A stretch of DNA of 64,000 nucleotides from Ailanthus altissimus (GCA_946807835.1 OX327701.1:10503501-10567500), one strand, 5' to 3'; counted from the first letter of the stretch, positions 12,000 to 23,156 are shown. The notes: a model not told the origin generated them from the sequence alone. Numbers and translations are program-made.

Positions 12000-12293
12000 G
12001 TGCAGAAAAGTGACAACACAGTAGAAAATACCAGTAACAAAGAGCAGAATCAGCCCATACGCACTATGTTACTTGACTGTTGTAGCATTAATGTAGTGTC
12101 ATTAAACACCAAAGAGCTCAAAGATATGGAGATGTTGAATCCTCACATAAAAAAGAAGGCGTTAAGGCATAGAAAGAAAAGAAAGAAAAAGAAGCAGTAC
12201 GATGATAGGATCAAAAAGACAGGCACAAAAGAGATACTTCACCGGTCTAAGATTCGAGTCTTTCCAGAGAAACACGAGGAGAAAAAGGAATAA
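12000..12293 (+). pseudogene. TRG1 short basic reading frame downstream of gag
   Basis: A 97-codon frame beginning with ATG, very Lys-rich in its second half (KKRKKKK). It is probably the remnant of the gag-pol linker. In autonomous relatives pol would begin here; instead the sequence passes directly to the post-pol segment near 12420 (GACGGCGTTAAATCAAGCGC), which is also present in the Athila-like element near 50487. No function assigned. Confidence 0.4.
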
Positions 12294-14060
12294 GTTGCTG
12301 CCCAAGATCAAATAAAGAAGATATGGAAGCTAAAAGAAAGAAAGCCTAACAAGCTCACATATAAAGATGCTTTCATCATTGACTTTGATCCTCCATAAGA
12401 GTAGAAAGAGCCCCGCCAAGCCGACGGCGTTAAATCAAGCGCTTATTGGGAGCAACCCAAGTAAATTTTTATTTTTTATTAGCTCATTTTCAGTTTTAGT
12501 TATGTTAGTTTCTTTGTTTCTTTTAGGAATAAAATTAGCAAGTCAAGCATTCAAGAAAGCAGCTCAAGCAATTTCAAGCGTTAGAAGTAAATGAATATCA
12601 CAGTCCAATCAATGGGCAACAACGTTGCATTGCTTTGACTTTATCTACCAGAGGAGTTTTTCTTACTTTTAAGTTTATTTTTAGACATTGAGGACAATGT
12701 CTAATTTAAGTTTGGGGGTAGAAAACACACTTTCTTGTGTCTATTTTGCTGCTTATATTGGTTGGTTGTCTTGTGGAGTAAAAATTATTTTTTTAGGTTG
12801 TTAAGTTTTGGTTAAGAGGATGATCATTAGTCCATGATAAGAAATAAAATATTTTTTGAATTTATTTTTACAAGTCTTTAGGAAATAATATATGCTTGAG
12901 ATAACTCTTATATCATGATTCTTGGATTGAGTTCAAACTTATTTTTGATCACTTATTCTTGAGCACATTAAAATAAGCATGTATTAGTTGAATTTTTTAC
13001 ATAGAGTTATTCATGCTTAAGTAGTACACCACAGTCTCGAAGACCAAAGCTCTAGAACTTGCTTGATTACAACTTGAGGCGAAATCCTAGAATTCATATG
13101 CTTAAGGAAATGACATTAGGCCATCTTTGAACCGTTTGAGCCTTTTCGAGCCTACCTTATATGTATCCCTAGTCACCCCGTTTGAGCCTAATTATCTATT
13201 TTTTCTATTTAACCACATTATAAGCCTAAAGACTTTGAGTTTACTTATCCTAAAATCTACCAGTAGCACCATAAACCTTGAGTTTACTTAGAAATATTCT
13301 TAAAATGAAGAAGGTTGTGGATGTATGAAAGAAGGGTACTGTAATGAAAAGCAATAAGTCTTGAAGGTGCATATCAATCTAAGTTTGGGGGTACATAAAA
13401 AAAAAAAAATTTAAATGCATAATACCCCTAACTTAAGAAAAAGAAGAAATTCTTTGTAAAATGGATTAAGAGAAAGATGGGAATAGCATAAGTTGGGGGG
13501 AAGAGATGAATAATCAAGGAGGAGAAGGAATCAAGAGGTTTCTAAGTAAAGTCTAGGTGTTAATGGTGTGATTTGCACTTTATATATATCTTTATAACCC
13601 ACCTTTACCTTAGCCTTACATTACAAGCTAATAAAGTCCTAAATAGATCCCTAGACATATGTATTTCTACATTAGTGGAGAGTAGTATGAAAAGTAAGCT
13701 TATGGTAGTATTATAATTAAATATGTCGAGACATCATATTTATGTACTTTCTTAAGTATTGAGTAAATCTATGTTCTATTTAGCTAATTACTTGCTTATT
13801 ACACACACGCATAAGTGATCATTTATAAGGGAGAATGAAGTATTTGATCAATGGTATGAGGATTGTTGAAAGTTGTTTATTGATTTCTGAAGAGCCTTGT
13901 GCTATTTTTAATAGCCTTAATTTGAGACTATGATAATGATTGTTTAATCAACTAAAACTTATTTTTAGTTTTTAATTTTTATTTTTGAGTCATGAATAAG
14001 TTGTGAATGTTTTTCTTTGTTTTGCTCGAGGACTAACAAAGTCTTAAGTTTGGGGGTATT
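12294..14060 (+). other. TRG1 non-coding internal region and polypurine tract
   Basis: No gene seen. It holds the post-pol segment near 12400-12460, a G-rich tract GTTTGGGGGTA near 12710 and further copies near 13384 and 13490. The final polypurine tract lies at 14047-14058, directly before the 3' LTR. Matching sequence is found in TRG2 (31860-33238, reversed). Confidence 0.7.
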
Positions 14061-15402
14061 TGATAGGGGTGTAAAAGCACTAGTATAATTTGTACCCAAC
14101 TTTTGTATTTTGCTGCAAATCATAAATATTTGGCTATTTAATTATGGTTTTTGATCATAAATAGATGTACGATGGAAAATGTGACGTATAGGAACAAACG
14201 AGAGGCGAATCGGACGTTAAACGAAGAAGTTACGCTCAAAATATAAAAGGGGCACCAGGACTGAGCGCTGCAGCGCCCACCGTGGCGCCCAGGTCAGTAG
14301 CTGAGCGCCGCGGAGCCCATAACCCAGCGTTGTGGCGCTCAAGGGGTGAACAGTATCAAAAACAGTATTTTTGCTACAGTAACTCGTGAACAGTATTTGG
14401 AAGACAAAAACCTATAAATAGAAAGCCAAAAACCCTAAGGGGGAGAAGAGGAGAAAAAGAGAGAAAAGAGGAAAAAACTTAGAGAGAGAATTCATAACAT
14501 AAATCAAAGATCAAAGCCAAAAATTGAAGAACCAAGGTCAAGATTTAAGCTTCAAGTCAAGATTGAGGGAGAAGCACATCAAAGAGTCACTTTGATTAGT
14601 TTTTCTTCTCCTTCTTTATCATTATGTTCTTTTTCTTGTTGATCTTTATGAATTGGTTTGATACTTTTGATTTTCTGATGGGTTAATTTGTTCATCTAGG
14701 GTTAGACTATGTAAACTTAGTATGGATTTGTATTGTGTTAAATTTTAGTTTATAAACTTGATACATTCAATTGATTCATTCTATCTTGTGTTTAATGCTT
14801 TCATTATACCTGATCAATATTTTGAATGATTGAGGAACCATGATGAACTCGACGGAAGGATTCATGTGTTTAGCCTAAGGTAGTTTGATGCATGATCATA
14901 GGGTAACAACTACGAGTTCCATTTAGGATAGACATATACCTAGGTGGCATGTATGGTATAATTTAGACTTGATCTTAATGAATTACATTCTGATTTGATT
15001 ATCATAGACATATAGGTGATTGTTAGAATGCATAATATAGTCACTTGACCATAGACAGAGGCTTGTGATGAGATTAGTGTCTAAGCCAATCAATTGGTAT
15101 TAAGGGATTAACTAAGTAGTTAATGAATCCAATGAAATACTAGGGGACGAGTCAAAACCCTAGATTATCTTTATTTGTGAATTCTACTCTTTACTTTTAT
15201 TCAGTTAATTGAGATAATTAGAGTAGTTAAATAAATTTCAGATTTTAATTTTCTGAATAAAAGTTAAGTAGGTATAATTTTAGTACTTGATTTAAAGAAT
15301 TAGATTGCATAGTCCCTGTGGGATCGATATCTGGACTTAAAATCCTATATTACTTGATACGATAGTGTGCACTTGCGCTTAGCTACTATAGCATCACAAT
15401 CA
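14061..15402 (+). repeat. TRG1 3' LTR, full length (1342 bp)
   Basis: Bounded by TGATAGGGG and CACAATCA, then the AAGGG duplication. It resembles the TRG2 LTR 30474-31859 (1386 bp, reversed) and the solo LTR 53205-54581. Confidence 0.93.
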
Positions 15403-16319
15403 AAGGGAAATTTATAAGATGCGAGAAATGAAACCGGAGGCAACGAGATACTTGGAGGAGGAGATTGGTTTTTCAAAATAGCCTCGATCAATGGGAGCAT
15501 TTAGAAGATATGACATCATAACCACCAACATTGCAGAGAGCATTAACGCTGTTGCGAAGGATGTACGTGCCATGACGGTGACTGCCTTAATTAAGTAGAT
15601 CCGAGAGTTAATGCAAAAATGGTTTGTTGAGAGACGTGAGGCTGCAGAAAATATGTAAAACTTCTTGACCACTTGGGCCCATGACAAGATTTGGAAGCAC
15701 AATGATGATTCCGCGCGCATGTCAGTGCATGCAATAAATCGATCTCATTTTGTTGTTAAGGACGAAAAAAGAAATAAAATAGTGGACATCCCGGGGAAGT
15801 CATGTAGTTATCGAAAGTTTGATATGCGGCAACTACTGTGTCCTCATGCACTTGCAGTATGCAGGCAGGTCAGATTCCAGTACCAAACTCTTTGTTCGCG
15901 ATATTACATGACTAAGTGTTTGTTGCGTGCATACAGTGAACCAGTAAATCCGGTTGGTCATCCATATTGGATTATTCCAGAGAAGTTGAGAGCTACTGAC
16001 ATCCAGCCTCCTATAGTACGCCGACAATCAGGAAGACGTCGGAAGAATCGAATTCTATCGCAAGGTGAGGCTCTCACAAAGAGTGTATGCAGTCGCTGTA
16101 AGCAGCATGGATATAATTGACAAACTTGTCGAAACCCAATTCCATTACATGGTAGTTGATGTGTTCTTTATGCGTTATATTTGTATTTTAAAGTCATGTA
16201 GTTATGGGCCTTATTTGACTAGTTAATTTGTATTTTTTTTACAATTACTTTTAATTGATAAGTTTATTATATTTCTTTTTTCCCAAATGTCGTTAATAAT
16301 GCATGCTTTGACTAATTAT

Positions 16320-16664
16320 ATTTTAAACCCGACCCAGAATCCTACAACGTGGACCTAGGTAAACCCTGTCGGGCACCCTAACGGAATGCTTCCCAAAGTC
16401 CGCTATCAACCTTGGGAAATTCCATGAGGCAAACCCTAAAATGTTTCTTAATTTCCTTTTAGATATATTCTTATAAACATGAAATATTTATTTTATTTTC
16501 TAAAATTCTTGAATTAAAACGGATAGAGATTTCCCTATTTTTTCCTTAAAATCTATATTTCATAAACCTGCAGAAAATGCACTTCAAATATTTCTCACAT
16601 CTCTTAGCTGTAAAGAGGACCTCCCGTCCCTACCCAAATCAATCAACATCTTTTTATAATTTAC
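16320..16664 (+). repeat. About 340-bp foreign fragment in MULE-B spacer
   Basis: Absent from the equivalent point of MULE-A (about 1465). It starts AAACCCGACCCAGAATCC and is more GC-rich than its surroundings. The AAACCCGACCC start resembles the beginning of some Tekay/Del-type gypsy LTRs, but no clear ends or duplication were found. Origin unresolved. Confidence 0.45.
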
Positions 16665-16745
16665 AATAAAATATATAAAATATATAAAAAAAACTTTATA
16701 AACATACAAAATTTAATTTTCTTTTACTATTTTTTTTGCACATTT

Positions 16746-19323
16746 TCATAAGTCAATCGCCATTTTAGTCCTAAAAAATGACCCGTGCTCAGGACCAAAA
16801 TCTAGGGGATGACAATACATCAAAAATTCTATAAACATACAAACATAAACCCCACAATCCCCACTATTCACTATTTGCTGTGGCACTCCATCCTTTAATC
16901 TAATTACATGAAAATGGGTTAAGTCAGGTATAATTTGTCGTTGCTCATATAATCTACAAGCATCTAGGTAACGGGGTAACAACGTAGCTAATGGCAGGAC
17001 ATGATTCTCAATCACGCCATCGGCAAATCCCTTGATGCTAGAATCATAGATCAATATTTTCCAATGCAAGATGTCCACCTCAGCCGTCACCCAATGCAAT
17101 TGATTGTAGTTGACAGGAATATAAACCTACATAAAATTCAAATAAGTCTTACAAATAGTACTACAAGTTATACACAAAAATAACAACATTCACATAAAAT
17201 ATTATATTTTACCTTATTAACCTCAATCCACATACGTGCACCGAGTAAATCTTCTTTAACGCCTTGAGCATATGCCATCACTTCATCACTCCATACAATG
17301 CCAGTCATGTCATTTTTGTACTGCTCATAAAGGAGTCTAAAAGTCTCCTACAAATGCAGGGCCATTGAATAATCAATAAAATTAAAATAACAAAATATAA
17401 TGAATTTAATTCATCACTCACAAAGAAGTACGAATCCACAGAAGTGGACAATTGAGGCAATGTATTAGTGCAACCGTATTGCCTAAGCCGAATCACCTTC
17501 AAATACTCATTAATATGCTGCATTAAGAAACAATAACCGTCAAGTGAATGTGTAAATTTTTTTTAAAAAAAGATAATTATTGAATAATTTACTTACAAAG
17601 TCATCCAGCCAGCTGTGTAGCAATTCCCAAAACCATGCCGGGTTAGCGTCTAGCCCAGGTAAGCTGACTACACCCTCATCCTTGTCCATCCAGGCCTAAA
17701 ACTCAACCATGATAGTCGAGTCTATCTGCTACAATGGATTCATGTCTGCTTGAGGTTGTACTTCAATTTCAAATTTCTTCTTCTCATGTATCCTTTGTGG
17801 AAATGGATTTGTATGTGGGGTGTGCAAATACCATGCAGGCCTATACGGTCTCCCAAATTGACTCACTCCCTTATGCGGGGCAGGCAAGATCTTAACACTT
17901 ACAGGACTGTCAATTAGTGGCTGGGGCAATATATCATGACCAGTAGCTGGGTCTGAAAATCATATTGATAGCCTACCGGTGTGTTCTCTCCAAACTAATA
18001 TATATATATTAAAATAAATCAAACTGCAATTAAGGTAATGAAAAATTATTGTGTTTAAAATTTATTTTGCTTACCATATTATGGCTTTCGTTCTGTTGGA
18101 ATGAGCATGACTGCCTAAACCACATCATCATTTGCTGCATCTGCTGTGTAAGATCGATCCGGAGTTGATTAAGACTTGTTAAAATTTCATCTCTATCATT
18201 GTCCATTCTTTGTAGAAGTGCAGCTTGTGCAGTTTCAGTACTCTCAAATCTCTTAAAACAAAATAAAAGTTATAAACCAATATATATATATATATATATA
18301 TATTTCATTCATATCAACACATACCAAATCATTTCCTAATATTGTATCCTGAACCTCATCAAACAATGGAGTCCCTCAAGTCGTCCAATTCAAAATACGA
18401 GGGAAGCGATCACCATTATGATAACCAAAAACCTCTCTGCACACTGGAATTGTCTCGAAAATTCATACCTAATATAATTATTTTTAAAATATAAATTTGA
18501 CGTATACAAAATAAATATATAATTAAGATCAAAAAGTTAAGTACAAGAAAATTATGGCGTACCAAAAATGCGTGCGAAAAGCCATACACGTTGTAACTCT
18601 CAAACTTCTTCTATGCAAACCCTTTCTTATTTATTTTCTCAAGTTTTTGGAATGCAGCATTCTTAAGTGAGTTATGAAGCACGGTCCATGCAATATTGCC
18701 CCATGGATACTTATTAAACTTATCAAGATCATCCACTAAACATAGATCAAAATTTTGAATCCCACTACGCTCGTCACGTGGGATCAAAACACGATGCACA
18801 AAATAAAATAAACTCAACTTTACTGCATCTGCATCGTCCATTTTCTCCAAATTCAGACGTGCGTACCATTGATCAACAAATATGTAAGATAATTTCTTTA
18901 TCCCAGAAAAATATGTATCCCATAATCGAGTGCCAAATTTCCTATACAGCTGCTGGGCGGGAGGGTAATCTCGCATTTGTAGTCCAGTGATTAGTACAAA
19001 CTCTTTCCTGCTAAATCAGTGTTTTTCCTCCCTATGTAAAACCACATCTCATCTTCTAAATTAGAGGTATGCACCTCACGCAACAATAACTCATGCACCA
19101 AAATATCAGAGAATGTCAACTCTGACATATCTAAGAAATGCCTCATACACGTCTGCCTAAATAATATTTTCTGATTTTTTATCAGTTTATCTTTTATACA
19201 ATTTAGACCCCACATCTTCGCATAAGCCGTCACTGATGCACGAAAAAATATATGCTCTGGAATTCTATATTTTTTCGATACGTTCTCTTTCCTGTAACAA
19301 TAAAAAAAATAAACAAAATACAT
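16746..19323 (-). pseudogene. DUF1985-Ulp1-like cysteine protease gene of MULE-B
   Basis: Leftward order: DUF1985-like N-terminus (19323-18991, FFRASVTAYAKMWGL; 18976-18611, KLSLFYFVHRVLIPRDE and LVDDLDKFNKYPWG), linker exons (about 18240-18060, 17929-17600, 17523-17305), then the C48 protease domain in a 117-codon open frame (17099-16746). In that frame the His at codon 2 (HWV), Asp at 19 (YDSS), Gln at 74-75 and Cys at 82 (NSGDCGVYVC) fit the Ulp1 triad and oxyanion positions. AT-rich introns separate the pieces, and stops are present in some of them. In the known family this fold cleaves SUMO-like modifiers; what it does for a transposon is unknown. It converges on the transposase gene. 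Confidence 0.78.
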
Positions 19324-19790
19324 TAATATTAGAAAAAATAATAATAAGAAAAAAATTCATAAATAATATGCTACATATAACATACAATATTATTTACAGA
19401 AACAATTAATTTAACATACATAAAAATCATAATACATTATAATAATTAATTACTAACATATTAATCAACATATTATAATAAAATCAAACCAAAATTAATA
19501 ATTAATTATATATTAAAATCAAAATAATCATATATAAATTATAATTACATAAGGTACTCACAATAATAATAAAAAATATTACAAACCCAAATTAATGAGT
19601 CATTTAAATAATTTTTGCCATCTATTAGATCAATTCCTTCTAAATTCTATTTATGAAAATTTTTCTTTATTTAATTTAAATAAAATTACATTTATCTAAA
19701 TTCTATTAATGTAATTTTATTAATATATTTAATTAATTTAAATAACATTAAATTTAATTAATTTAAAAAAACAAATTCAAAAAAAACATT
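19324..19790. other. AT-rich upstream region of the MULE-B Ulp1-like gene
   Basis: No gene seen. Dense in AATTAATTTAA-type words; equivalent to 4481-5017 in MULE-A. Confidence 0.5.
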
Positions 19791-19935
19791 TCGTGCCATG
19801 TGGCATCTTATACAGGCGCCACGTGGCGGACAGTGCGGCATCGCGGACGTCCGTGATGTTGCACGCGATGCGCCCTGCGGGGCCATCTCGGCCCCAAGAT
19901 TGGCAACGGCGGCCGGCCGCCGTCTGCATCACGGA
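19791..19935. repeat. GC-rich subterminal island of MULE-B, right side
   Basis: CpG-rich patch with GGCGCCACGTGG, the near-palindrome GCATCGCGGACGTCCGTGATG and GATGCGCCCTGCGGGGCC. It is the counterpart of 5018-5140 and shares words with the left island 5940-6300, so both ends of the element carry one. Confidence 0.8.
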
Positions 19936-20259
19936 TATCGACCCAAAATTTTTATTTTTTTTGTCAATTTTCAACATTTCTTACACCATTCAAACCCATT
20001 TGTCACATAGAATTCAATAATTTCATCTATTTTTAGTTTCAAATACAAATTCTAATAAATTTCTAAAAATTTTATAAAGAAATTTAAATTTTTCAAAAAT
20101 TAAATAAAATTCGGCAATTTCTTTTGTTTGAAGTGAGAAATATGTTGTATAAGCTCCGATCTATGCAATGATAACTTCAAAAATTTTGATCTAACAATTT
20201 TTGATAATTTTCGGTGATTTCGGTGATTTTTGGGTGAGAGAATCGTTAATATGATATAT

Positions 20260-20368
20260 GGGCAAATGTGTCCAAAATGTAAATGTTTGGTTAATAAAAT
20301 ATATTTCATTTTGATTTGGTTAAAAGAGCATAATAAAAAAATAAATGGGCTATTTGTGAAATTTTTCC
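20260..20368 (-). repeat. MULE-B right terminal inverted repeat
   Basis: The reverse complement begins GGAAAAATTTCACAAATAGC and pairs with 5503-5611 along its whole length. It is followed at once by TAGTTTATT (20369-20377). Confidence 0.92.
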
Positions 20369-20377
20369 TAGTTTATT
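20369..20377 (+). repeat. 9-bp target duplication of MULE-B, right copy
   Basis: TAGTTTATT, identical to 5494-5502. Sequence of the MULE-A right end resumes after it. Confidence 0.93.
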
Positions 20378-20386
20378 TTGATTTTA

Positions 20387-20494
20387 GGATAAAATTGTCC
20401 ATACATTAAAATTTTGGTTAATAAAAAATAGTGATTTCAAAATTGATTAAAACTAATAATAATAAAATGCAAGGGCTATTTATAAAATTTTTCC
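20387..20494 (-). repeat. MULE-A right terminal repeat
   Basis: The reverse complement begins GGAAAAATTTTATAAATAGC and keeps the TATTAACCAAA and TGGACAATTTTATCC words of the MULE-B termini. This is expected if MULE-B landed about 115 bp inside the end of a related element. Confidence 0.8.
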
Positions 20495-21104
20495 TATTTA
20501 CATCGTTTTTTTATTCTTTTTATTTACTTTGTGGGATTATAATTTAACTTCTCAAATCTTTTTCAGCATTTATTTTTATTAATCTAATAATTCGCTCTTC
20601 AGAAAAATCTAATAATTCGAAAAGAAACAAGAAGCAAAAGGCTACAGAGTTTTAAATTCCTACTTTTTTCAGCAGGTAAAAGCTGATAGGCAATTGGTTC
20701 GTTCGTATCTTTTTTATTTTCTAATTATTAATAAAATAAAAAGAAATGCTTTCAAGAAAAAATAAAATAAAAAAGAAATTTTTGTTAAACACGAGATTTC
20801 TGTAGCAAGCACTTTTTTTTCTGAAAATCTGTAGCAAGCACATAATTTCAAATAAATTTGGTATTAAATTGATTTCTTATATTTATTTATAGAGCTAACA
20901 TTTATATATATCAGGACAATTTTCGTCAAATTATTTTAGAGAATTATGTATTTTCTGTCAATTTAATTTTATTATTAGAATCCTCTTTTAAGTATGTTCC
21001 TTTAAATATTTGTGTTATTGTTAAGAAATAACTCATTTTTTTTATTTGTGTTAACTTAACAAGGTAGGTTTATCGTATTAACTTAAAAAAGTGAGTTTAC
21101 CCCT
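20495..21104. other. AT-rich intergenic DNA
   Basis: Nothing recognisable apart from short poly-A/T stretches. Confidence 0.4.
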
Positions 21105-21113
21105 ATTATAAAT

Positions 21114-21303
21114 TTATAATGCTACACATTTCAACTTAGGATCTTAAATTTTAGATTTTAAATGAGGTGTTAAACAATTATTAATTAGTTGACTCTGTAA
21201 TTTTTAAAATTATTCATTACACTATTTTTTTATCCAATAGTTGCTTAACATCTCATTTTAGATCTAAAATCTATGATATAATTTACGAAGTGTAGCATTA
21301 CTC
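21114..21303 (+). mobile_element. MITE, 190 bp, with 9-bp duplication
   Basis: Left end TTATAATGCTACAC and right end GTGTAGCATTACTC are inverted copies (core AATGCTACAC), and the arms continue to pair (TTAAATTTTAGAT... with ATCTAAAAT...). ATTATAAAT flanks it at 21105-21113 and 21304-21312. The 9-bp duplication suggests a Mutator-type MITE. Confidence 0.75.
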
Positions 21304-21412
21304 ATTATAAATAAGGAGATATCATTTTTCTACTTAATAGTTGTTTAACACCTCATTTTAGATCTAAAATTTAAGATATAATTTATGAAGTATAGCATTA
21401 CTCATTATAAAT
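21213..21412 (+). repeat. 100-bp tandem duplication of MITE right half and flank
   Basis: 21313-21412 repeats 21213-21312 with period 100, including the ATTATAAAT duplication (again at 21404-21412) and the GCATTACTC end. It arose after the MITE insertion. Confidence 0.75.
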
Positions 21413-21940
21413 AAAGAGATACCATTGCATGTTTTCTTTAGTCTTTTATTCAATAAAATTTTATGGTTTCCTTCGAGATTGTTTGACACTTTAGTTTCTT
21501 TTTATTTTCTTAGATTTTCACTTCATCAAATGGTATTAGAATAAGCGTCTCTTAAACACAACTAGTTGTCTCTCAAAAGTTCTCTCTTCTTTCTCTTGAA
21601 AACTCTCAAATAACCTAAAAGAAAACCATTGTTGCATCCTCCATTCCCACTGAATGAGAGGCTTTGACCCACATTCCGGTGGTGCCTTTCTTTTCTTTTC
21701 TTCTCTAGTTTTTTTTTTCATTTTTCTCCTTTTTGTTGTTATTTTCATTTTTCCTCTTTTGTTAATGTTATCCTAGCAGTGGTAGCAATGATTGTTGCCC
21801 TTTATATCCTTCGATCTCCGTTGAGCCATCGTCGATTCTTTTGCATTTGTTATTGCCTATATCAAAGGCGCTAGGTTTGGTTTGACATCACTCACACCGT
21901 TCAATAATAAATAAATAACATAGTTCAAAGGGACTAATAA
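21413..21940. other. Unassigned AT-rich DNA with pyrimidine tracts
   Basis: No gene recognised. Short open frames on the - strand (21748-21536) are Lys/Glu-rich translations of CTTTTCTTTT tracts. A TGGTATTAGA word near 21530 resembles a tRNA-Met primer site, but no LTR precedes it. Confidence 0.35.
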
Positions 21941-21944
21941 TTAT

Positions 21945-22584
21945 CATTGAAAATAAAATTAAAATTAAAATTATAATATTTATCGTAATTGAAATTGAAA
22001 TAAGAATCATAATATTTATTATTTAATATAATTTAAATTGAAATTGGATTTAGAATTATAATATTTATAACTAGAATTAAAATTGGAATTAAAATTAAAT
22101 ATTTAACATAATTAAAATTAAAATTAGAATATGAATTATGATATTTAAGGTAACTAAAATTAAAATTAAAATTGTAATTATAACATTTAACGTAATTGAA
22201 ATTAAAATTGGATTTGAAATTAACATTAAACATATTTGAAATTGAAATTAGATTTGGAATTATAATATTTAATATAATTAAAATTAGAATTAGAATTAAA
22301 ATATTTAGCGTAATTGAAATTAGATTTAGAATTATATTATTTAACGTAATTACAATTGAAATTAGAATTTAAATTATATATTTAACGTAATTGAAATCAA
22401 AATCTGAATTGTAATTATAATATTTAACATAACTAAAGTCGAAATTGGAATTGAAATTATAATATTTTAACGTAATTGAAATCAAAATCGAAATTGAAAT
22501 TATAATATTTAACATAATTAAAATTAAAATTAGAATTGAAATTATAATATTTGAAATTAAAATTAGAATTGAAATTAGAAATAT
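21945..22584 (+). repeat. AT-rich degenerate tandem array, left part
   Basis: At least a dozen degenerate units of roughly 40-60 bp built on ATAATATTTAACGTAATTGA and GAAATTAAAATTGGAATT. The same array in the same orientation resumes at 45031, because MULE-C inserted into it. Confidence 0.8.
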
Positions 22585-22682
22585 GGGATATTATCATCAA
22601 TACCCTCAACGTATGCTTTAATTATAATAATACCTACAAGTTTGAAAATTTAATATTTGTGCCTAATTTTTTGTCAAAATAG

Positions 22683-23154
22683 TGTCACGCCCCAAGTGCT
22701 CTCAAGCATTTTCTCGAGCACTTGGTGCGCGACTAGGCCTGCTGGAGGCCTCTTAGACCATGGAGCGCTACGTGGACCGGAGCTTCTAGAAGGCCCGCTG
22801 GTTAGGATGGAGAACCGGGCTTGGCCCGCAACTTATTAAGGATGTTAACCCTAGTTAGACTTCCATAATAGGTAGGAGAGCATCTAGGAATATTCCAAGA
22901 AATATTATCCCATCTTGTTATACACCGTTAGATCAATTAGATCTCAGCCATTGATTATATAGGGCTGCTACTATAAAAGAGGGAGACCTTCACTTGTATT
23001 TTTCATCTCATAGCTTTGTATTCTTTTTAGCAATATAAGAGAGCATTCGTGCAAACACTTAGTGTGCCTTTCTTTCTTCTCTTTGTGTGGTTTTTCTTGG
23101 CTGCTTAGCACGCAACGCGTCTAAGGCCGCACGATTCAAAAACAGTCCGTGACA
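22683..23154 (+). repeat. G1 5' LTR (472 bp)
   Basis: TGTCACGCC at the start, GTGACA at the end. A promoter-like CTATAAAAG lies near 22972 and a polyadenylation-like CAATATAAG near 23031. It matches 27652-28124. Confidence 0.95.
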
Positions 23155-23156
23155 GT

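Larger units (their letters stand above)
9602..15402 (+). mobile_element. TRG1, pol-less (TR-GAG-like) LTR retrotransposon
   Basis: Complete element with the perfect 5-bp duplication AAGGG at 9597-9601 and 15403-15407. LTRs are 9602-10347 and 14061-15402, the primer site is 10354-10371, and the polypurine tract is 14047-14058. Between them lies only a gag-like gene (10507 to about 11990), a short basic reading frame and about 1.8 kb without coding. No protease, reverse transcriptase, RNase H or integrase motif was found, so it would depend on an autonomous relative. TRG2 (30474-39666) is a second member of similar reconstructed length, which argues that the lack of pol is a family trait. Inserted in the MULE-B transposase gene. 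Confidence 0.92.
6369..16120 (+). pseudogene. MULE-B transposase gene, split by two insertions
   Basis: Three segments are collinear with plant MURA proteins. 6369-7014 is an N-terminal PB1-like region followed by an acidic linker, with a frameshift near 6672. 8502-9601 holds the MuDR DNA-binding domain (KCADDRCRW, with a stop at 8776) and the start of the transposase core. 15403-16120 holds the core end (TTNIAESINAV), the SWIM finger remnant LCPHALAVCRQ and a terminal Cys/His knuckle (CSRCKQHGYN). Removing the solo LTR and TRG1, with one copy of each target duplication, brings the segments together. Other stops lie near 15597 and 15655. The known role of the family is to bind and cut the transposon ends; this copy is not functional. 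Splice acceptor at 6370; the first exon is not identified. Confidence 0.85.
5503..20368 (+). mobile_element. MULE-B, complete Mutator-like transposon carrying a Ulp1-like gene
   Basis: Bounded by 109-bp terminal inverted repeats (5503-5611 and 20260-20368) and a perfect 9-bp target duplication. It contains a transposase gene (+, 6369-16120), a DUF1985/Ulp1 gene (-, 19323-16746) and GC-rich hairpin islands near both ends. Two later insertions swell it: a solo LTR at 7015-8501 and TRG1 at 9602-15402, each with its own 5-bp duplication. Without these and their duplications it is about 7.57 kb. MULEs carrying a Ulp1-like gene are known from plants (Kaonashi-type elements and relatives); membership here is inferred from gene content. 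Both genes carry stops, so it is probably inactive. Confidence 0.92.
1..20494 (+). mobile_element. MULE-A, Mutator-like DNA transposon, left end outside window
   Basis: The element carries a MURA-type transposase (+ strand) and a DUF1985/Ulp1-like gene (- strand), followed by a GC-rich subterminal island. Its right end is displaced by MULE-B, which inserted at 5503. Sequence up to 5502 continues at 20378 and ends at 20494 in an inverted-repeat-like terminus (20387-20494) related to the ends of MULE-B. The best evidence that 5018-5502 is a MULE right end is its collinearity with 19790-20250 of MULE-B: the same GC island, then the same AT-rich tail. The left terminus and target duplication lie outside the window, so they cannot be checked. 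The element is degenerate throughout and almost certainly immobile. Confidence 0.8.

Noticed and set aside
19793..20020. Two + strand frames near the MULE-B right end
   Set aside because: They run through the GC-rich hairpin island and share sequence with the MULE-A island; stop-poor GC repeats explain them.
21520..21545. Primer-site-like TGGTATTAGA suggesting a copia element
   Set aside because: No LTR end precedes it and no gag or pol follows.
22033..22233. Asn/Phe-rich - strand frame
   Set aside because: Translation of the left part of the same tandem array.
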